DNA from: Proteus faecis
GTDB taxonomy: Bacteria > Pseudomonadota > Gammaproteobacteria > Enterobacterales > Enterobacteriaceae
NCBI RefSeq assembly: GCF_003144395.1
Contig: NZ_PENZ01000034.1
Coordinates: 1-64,000 of the forward strand
DNA: 64,000 nucleotides
Reading direction: 5' to 3'
Both the position numbers and the translations under genes were made by a program. Position 1 is the first letter of the stretch. Each line of letters begins with the position of its first letter. Of this stretch, positions 59,725 to 64,000 are shown piece by piece. The notes under the pieces are model-generated. The model was not told where the DNA came from. It worked only from the letters and a program-made list of their open reading frames with translations, and did not search any database.

Positions 59725-62043
59725 TTAAGGTTTAGGTATTGCCGTTCCCCATTCATTCCAATCTTTAGGTTCTTTATCATTTAAAATGAAATTCTGTTCC
59801 TGTTTTGCTTTTGCTTGTAATGGTGTGGACGGGGGGGTTGCAAAAGTGATCCCACCACGTATAAATTGCTTAAATGTTCCACTACGGATAACACCACCAG
59901 TTAAGCCAAACGAGAAGTTATATCCAGATGAGAGCCAAAACTCTGTATTATTTCGAACAAGGTATTGGTATTTTTTACTAATACGGATGTGAATTAATAC
60001 TCTGTCAGACATGTTACCTAGTTCAAGGCCTGTTACGGCGCCGACTTCCAAACCACGGTAGTAAATTGGTGTACCAATTTGTACCGAGCCCGCTTCAGTG
60101 GCATTTAACACAAGGTTTAATCCATCAAGATAGCGTGAGTCTGTAATGTTGGATGTTTGTAATTCAAATTTACGATATACACCCCCATTGCCGGGCTCTG
60201 CTTTAATATATGGTTGTATAAGTGAATCTAAGTTATCTAATCCCGATGCTGTTAATTCAGGAGTAACAACAGCGAAGCGACTGCCTGATCTCGCAAAGGT
60301 TTTGACATAATCAGGATAGAGTACAGCAGATACAGTCACTGCTTTTCTATCAGGTGAAAGGATCAAGGATTCGACTTGCCCAATATCAATTCCTAAATAA
60401 CGAATTGGCATTCCTTCAGAGAGTTTACTGGCATCATAGGTTTTTAAAGTAATCTGTGCACCGATAGCTCGTGCGCTAGTTTCTGATGGATAGAGTTTGT
60501 AACGTGAAACGTTACTATTGATATTTTCGAAATTATCAAAACTGATTGCGCCTTTTAATGCGCGATTTAATGGCGTTGCTTCGACAGTTAATCCTGAGCC
60601 ATTAACAGATACTTTAGCAGCCCCTTCAGTCCAGAAGACACTTTTTTCTGTGAGTAGATGACGATATTGTTTAGAGATATATACATCAATATCAAATTCA
60701 TCTATTAAAGGTCGAACATCAGTAATTTCACCGACTTGAAATTGATGATAAAGAACCACAGAACCTTTTTGTATCCCGGGAAGGCTTGATGCTTTTAAAG
60801 TGAGTGTTACAGGTAATTCATTGCCATTCACACTGGCTTTAGCAAAAAAGTCGTTACGATAAAGACGATACTGTTCTTTAGGTGAGCCTTTAGTACCTTG
60901 AATAAGATGAATGCCTCCTTCAAGCCATTCTTGAGGTGTCGCACCTTGAACTTCAATGCCATTTAGGCCCATGTTGACGTTAATTCGGCTATTGGCAACA
61001 AATTTGCTATTTTCATAAATATAATGCTTATATTCAGGGGCAATAATTGCATCAAAAATAACCCCGTCATCACTTATATTACGCTGAATGATTTGTCCAA
61101 TAGTTATTCCTCTAAAAAGAATAGGTTGCCCTGCATCAACGCCCCAACTTTCTTCACTGGTTAGAGAAATAATTAATCCATCTTCGCCATATATCGCTTT
61201 ACCCGCATCTACAGAGGTTGCTGATTGTAAAACGAATTGCTGGTTCTCTTGTGCTGGAGGACTATTTTCCGGGGAATCAAAAGCGATTGCACCATTGATT
61301 AAAGCAGAAACACTTTCCATTTTTACTGATACACCACTTTTTAAATTGAAATCACCTTGAAAGCCAGAGACGTTCCAGAAATGGCTATCTTGACGAATTA
61401 AGTGGGCATATTGTTTATCAATACTAAGTTCAATAAAAACACCCTGATTATCAGGACGAATTGCATAGCTATATACTTTACCAACAGGAACTTGACGATA
61501 ATAAACTTGAGAGTCAACATTGAGTGAACCCAATTTATCTGCTGTTAACGTTATTAATTGCTGATTTTTATCTATATTAGCTTGAGGACGAACATCCTGA
61601 GCAATAAATTTAAATTGCTTTTCACCGTCCCCGGGTAACATGCTGATATAGTTACCACCAACTAAAGCATCTAGTCCAGATACACCGGAAAGACTAGCTT
61701 TAGGTGTAACCAACCAAAACTGTGTGTTTTGGCGTAGTGCTGTCGCAAGATCTTTGCGGATATCAGCCGTAACAATCACTTGGCGTAAGTCATCACTTAA
61801 AGTGACATCTTTAACAAGACCCACATCAACGCCTTGATAGCGAATAGGTGTCCTGCCAGAGACAATTCCTGATGCGGTTTGAAAATCAATCGTGATTTGT
61901 ATACCTTTATCTTGCCAATGTTGGAAAAGCAACCAACTAGCAATAAACATGGCGATAACAGGGAGAAGCCAAAATGTCGAAATTTTACGCTTGCGGCGTA
62001 TTTGGGCTTGTGTGTCCTGAACGTCGTTTTCTTCTTGTTGCAT
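59725..62043 (-). CDS. letB: LetB (YebT/PqiB family) MCE-tunnel protein
   Basis: A 772-residue protein from MQQEENDVQDTQAQ. One N-terminal membrane helix (about 22-41, ISTFWLLPVIAMFIASWLLF) anchors it; the rest is a row of MCE domains, each with a phrase such as PIRYQGVDVGLVKDV, VYYRQVPVGKVY, ILFRGITIGQI, VLYHQFQVGEITDV, IRYLGIDIGQVES and IYYRGLEVGAVTG. I count six, whereas E. coli LetB (877 residues) has seven. The hexamer spans the periplasm for lipid transport between membranes. It overlaps letA by 59 bases. Confidence 0.92.
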   Translation of the reverse strand: MQQEENDVQDTQAQIRRKRKISTFWLLPVIAMFIASWLLFQHWQDKGIQITIDFQTASGIVSGRTPIRYQGVDVGLVKDVTLSDDLRQVIVTADIRKDLATALRQNTQFWLVTPKASLSGVSGLDALVGGNYISMLPGDGEKQFKFIAQDVRPQANIDKNQQLITLTADKLGSLNVDSQVYYRQVPVGKVYSYAIRPDNQGVFIELSIDKQYAHLIRQDSHFWNVSGFQGDFNLKSGVSVKMESVSALINGAIAFDSPENSPPAQENQQFVLQSATSVDAGKAIYGEDGLIISLTSEESWGVDAGQPILFRGITIGQIIQRNISDDGVIFDAIIAPEYKHYIYENSKFVANSRINVNMGLNGIEVQGATPQEWLEGGIHLIQGTKGSPKEQYRLYRNDFFAKASVNGNELPVTLTLKASSLPGIQKGSVVLYHQFQVGEITDVRPLIDEFDIDVYISKQYRHLLTEKSVFWTEGAAKVSVNGSGLTVEATPLNRALKGAISFDNFENINSNVSRYKLYPSETSARAIGAQITLKTYDASKLSEGMPIRYLGIDIGQVESLILSPDRKAVTVSAVLYPDYVKTFARSGSRFAVVTPELTASGLDNLDSLIQPYIKAEPGNGGVYRKFELQTSNITDSRYLDGLNLVLNATEAGSVQIGTPIYYRGLEVGAVTGLELGNMSDRVLIHIRISKKYQYLVRNNTEFWLSSGYNFSFGLTGGVIRSGTFKQFIRGGITFATPPSTPLQAKAKQEQNFILNDKEPKDWNEWGTAIPKP

Positions 62044-63241
62044 AAGTATCCCATAATAAACGACTATCCAACCATTCAACGGCAAGGATAGTAAGAATAA
62101 CCGCAGTACCAAAATAAAAAGCCGCTGGCCCCATTGTAAAAGTCATCAATTGATCTCGATTAATCAATGACATCATCAGCCCAATCACAAAAAGATCAAG
62201 CATTGACCATCGTCCTATCCAAGAGACGAAACGGTATAGTTTCATTCGAAGTAAAGGGTCAATACTAGAATTTAAATGAATGCTTAATAATAAGCCCAGC
62301 ATAATTATAATCTTGAAAAAAGGTACAAAAATACTGGCAATAAAAACAATAATCGCAATCGGGGTATTGCCTGAATTCACTAAGGAAAGTACACCTGAAA
62401 AAATAGTATCTTCACTGCGTTGACCATTTAAATAGAAAATAGAAATAGGTAATAAATTTGCCGGTATTAGCAGAATTATTGCTGAAATTAATGCTGCCCA
62501 TGTTTTTTGTAAACTCATTGGCTGTCTTGGGGTATAGCAAGATTTACAACGTGGGCAGTGTGTTGATGGTGTTCTTTTAAAATGATAATGGCAAGAATGG
62601 CAAGTTGCAGGGCTGTTTTCTATTTCTTTTTGTGGATAAAAACGTTGCCAAAGTTGGTCCATATTAATGTTAATTAGCATTAATAAACTAAGTATCATTA
62701 AAGAAACAAAGGCAATTAGACCATTGCCAATATAGACGGTTGCATAATCGCCTAATTTTATTGTTGCAACACCAAGCCCAATTAAATAGACATCTAACAT
62801 TACCCATTCTTTTAATTTTCCTAACATTAATAAGACAGGGCGAAGATTAAGGCGTAAGCGCGCTCCTAAATGGAGATATAAAATAGCGATAGGGAGGCTA
62901 AGAGGGGCTGCGATAGCACAAAAGGCGACCATTGTTGCGGTAAGAGGAGAACCTTGCTCTGACATCATGCGAATACCATCAACCACATTTGCAGTTATCA
63001 TTGTGCCTAATAGGTGGATCTTAATTAATGGCTGAGTAAATGCTATGGATGCCAAAATAAGCATTGTAATAGAGAGAATAAGTAGGCGAGTTAATGACCA
63101 ATGTCGATAAGATGCAAGTTTGGCTTGGCAACGCGGACAATAAGCATCCTCTCCACGCTTTAATGCAAGAGGTAGTGTCACGAGGTGGTCACACTCTTGA
63201 CAGCGTATTGATTTCTTTTCCTTTGTTGCAATATTGTTCAC
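61985..63241 (-). CDS. letA: LetA (YebS/PqiA family) lipid-transport membrane protein
   Basis: A 418-residue protein made of two similar halves. Each has a zinc-ribbon: Cys18/Cys21 (RCQECDHLV) with CPRC, and CHSCHYHF with THCPRC. Each is followed by about four membrane helices (first at ~51-70, LTRLLILSITMLILASIAFT). PqiA-family LetA works with the LetB tunnel in lipid movement between membranes. It is the first gene of the letAB operon, divergent from msrC, as in E. coli. Confidence 0.93.
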   Translation of the reverse strand: MNNIATKEKKSIRCQECDHLVTLPLALKRGEDAYCPRCQAKLASYRHWSLTRLLILSITMLILASIAFTQPLIKIHLLGTMITANVVDGIRMMSEQGSPLTATMVAFCAIAAPLSLPIAILYLHLGARLRLNLRPVLLMLGKLKEWVMLDVYLIGLGVATIKLGDYATVYIGNGLIAFVSLMILSLLMLININMDQLWQRFYPQKEIENSPATCHSCHYHFKRTPSTHCPRCKSCYTPRQPMSLQKTWAALISAIILLIPANLLPISIFYLNGQRSEDTIFSGVLSLVNSGNTPIAIIVFIASIFVPFFKIIIMLGLLLSIHLNSSIDPLLRMKLYRFVSWIGRWSMLDLFVIGLMMSLINRDQLMTFTMGPAAFYFGTAVILTILAVEWLDSRLLWDTYATRRKRRSGHTSPNTPQA

Positions 63242-63519
63242 TGTGTCGCTCGTTAATTCGCCTAAGTTGGTTTTCTGAAGAGTTATCGTTTGATTAAGCT
63301 AAAAAAAAGTACCTATACTCAATGGTTCACAAGTTATCATTTTTATTATATTTATGCCTTTCATTTTACAATACAAAGTGTCTGATTTTTTTTGTGGGTG
63401 TTAAGGGAATATTATCGTTTTTTTGCCCAATTCTTGAAAATGGAGTATTCAACCCCAAGATAAAATAGGCTAAATTATGAGTATGTTATCTATTTTAGTT
63501 ACGTAAATAAGGTTTAATG

Positions 63520-64000
63520 ATGCCAAAATCGCTTTTTTATCAGGAACTCACTGATAATTTGTCAGCCTTGTTGTCTGGTGAAAATGATCTTATCGCATCA
63601 CTTGCTAATACCAGCGCGCTTCTTTACGAGAAGTTAGATACGATAAATTGGGTTGGATTTTATCTTAATGATGGTGACTCATTAGTTCTTGGCCCATTTC
63701 AAGGCAAAATTGCTTGTGTCAGAATAGGTTTTGGGAAAGGAGTTTGTGGAACCGCATACTCTGAAAATAGAATTTTAAGAGTAAGTGACGTTCATCAATT
63801 TAGTGGTCATATTGCTTGTGACAGTGCAAGTCAGTCTGAAATTGTTCTACCTTTAAAAGTAAATGGACAAATTATCGGCGTTCTCGATATTGATAGTCCT
63901 ATTTTTGATCGTTTTGATAAAAAAGATGAAAATGGGCTTAAAGCGTTGTGTGACGTGCTCTGCGAGCATTTAAAAACTTGTCATACAGCAAAATATTGTG
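63520..64000 (+). CDS. msrC: Free methionine-(R)-sulfoxide reductase MsrC (3' partial)
   Basis: The first 160 residues of a GAF-domain protein, cut by the window end. NTSALLYEKLDTINWVGFYL, then VLGPFQGKIACVRIGFGKGV with CGTAY, and HIACDSASQSEIVLPL contain the three catalytic cysteines of fRMsr enzymes. It reduces free Met-R-sulfoxide. The second ATG of an ATGATG pair is favoured by AAGG at seven bases. It is divergent from letA, as yebR/yebS in E. coli. Confidence 0.92.
   Translation, partial: MPKSLFYQELTDNLSALLSGENDLIASLANTSALLYEKLDTINWVGFYLNDGDSLVLGPFQGKIACVRIGFGKGVCGTAYSENRILRVSDVHQFSGHIACDSASQSEIVLPLKVNGQIIGVLDIDSPIFDRFDKKDENGLKALCDVLCEHLKTCHTAKYC

Noticed and set aside
1-64000. CRISPR arrays and rRNA operons
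   Set aside because: No regularly spaced direct repeats with unique spacers and no rRNA-like GC-rich stretches were seen on either strand.

Overview
The window is AT-rich enterobacterial DNA, most likely from the genus Proteus and nearer the P. vulgaris group than P. mirabilis. The reasons are a Proteus-type secreted lipase at 49078-49941 and a right-hand core block ordered as in enteric chromosomes (ftnA, yobA-yebZ-yebY, sdsR, yebV, letB-letA, msrC). This assignment rests on recalled sequences, not on a search.

1-18.8 kb is the late half of a lambda/HK97-like siphovirus prophage. It runs from a cut-off capsid gene through head-tail joining, tail tube, a G/GT frameshift pair, tape measure, M, L, K, I and J tip genes to a tail fibre. 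A secreted accessory gene sits between K and I. Beyond the fibre lie a dead IS481-type transposase and a minus-strand three-gene cargo operon: a GHKL-type ATPase, a STAS-like protein and a membrane protein. The prophage ends at a copy of the last 54 codons of icd (18806-18970).

18.8-42.9 kb is an accessory region built from eroded integrations. Directly after the icd fragment is an N-terminally truncated tyrosine integrase. A second, internally deleted icd tail lies at 30613-30693. Together these suggest successive elements stacked at one icd attachment site. Between and beyond them are a cold-shock gene with a YmcF-like microprotein that appears to start at ATT, an Hsp20 gene duplicated 10.5 kb away, a lipocalin, a retron (structured RNA, reverse transcriptase, two-helix membrane protein) under a promoter embedded in a large palindrome, an IS200 copy with a damaged HUH motif, an ibrA-ibrB pair, an orphan SubB/PltB-like toxin B subunit, an MliC-type lysozyme inhibitor, a CigR-like protein, and remnants of a colicin-type DNase and of a probable toxin/immunity pair. 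Long gene-poor stretches carry recurring non-coding blocks.

42.9-64 kb is mostly ordinary chromosome. It holds ydcH, a YedE/DUF3343 pair, small envelope proteins, a ParD-like/methionine aminopeptidase pair, an orphan phage antiterminator, the lipase, an orphan HicB, ycdX, a chemoreceptor, a CYTH protein, a universal stress protein, ferritin, the CopC/CopD pair, SdsR RNA, the LetAB lipid-transport pair and the 5' part of msrC. No CRISPR array, rRNA gene or intact tRNA gene was seen.
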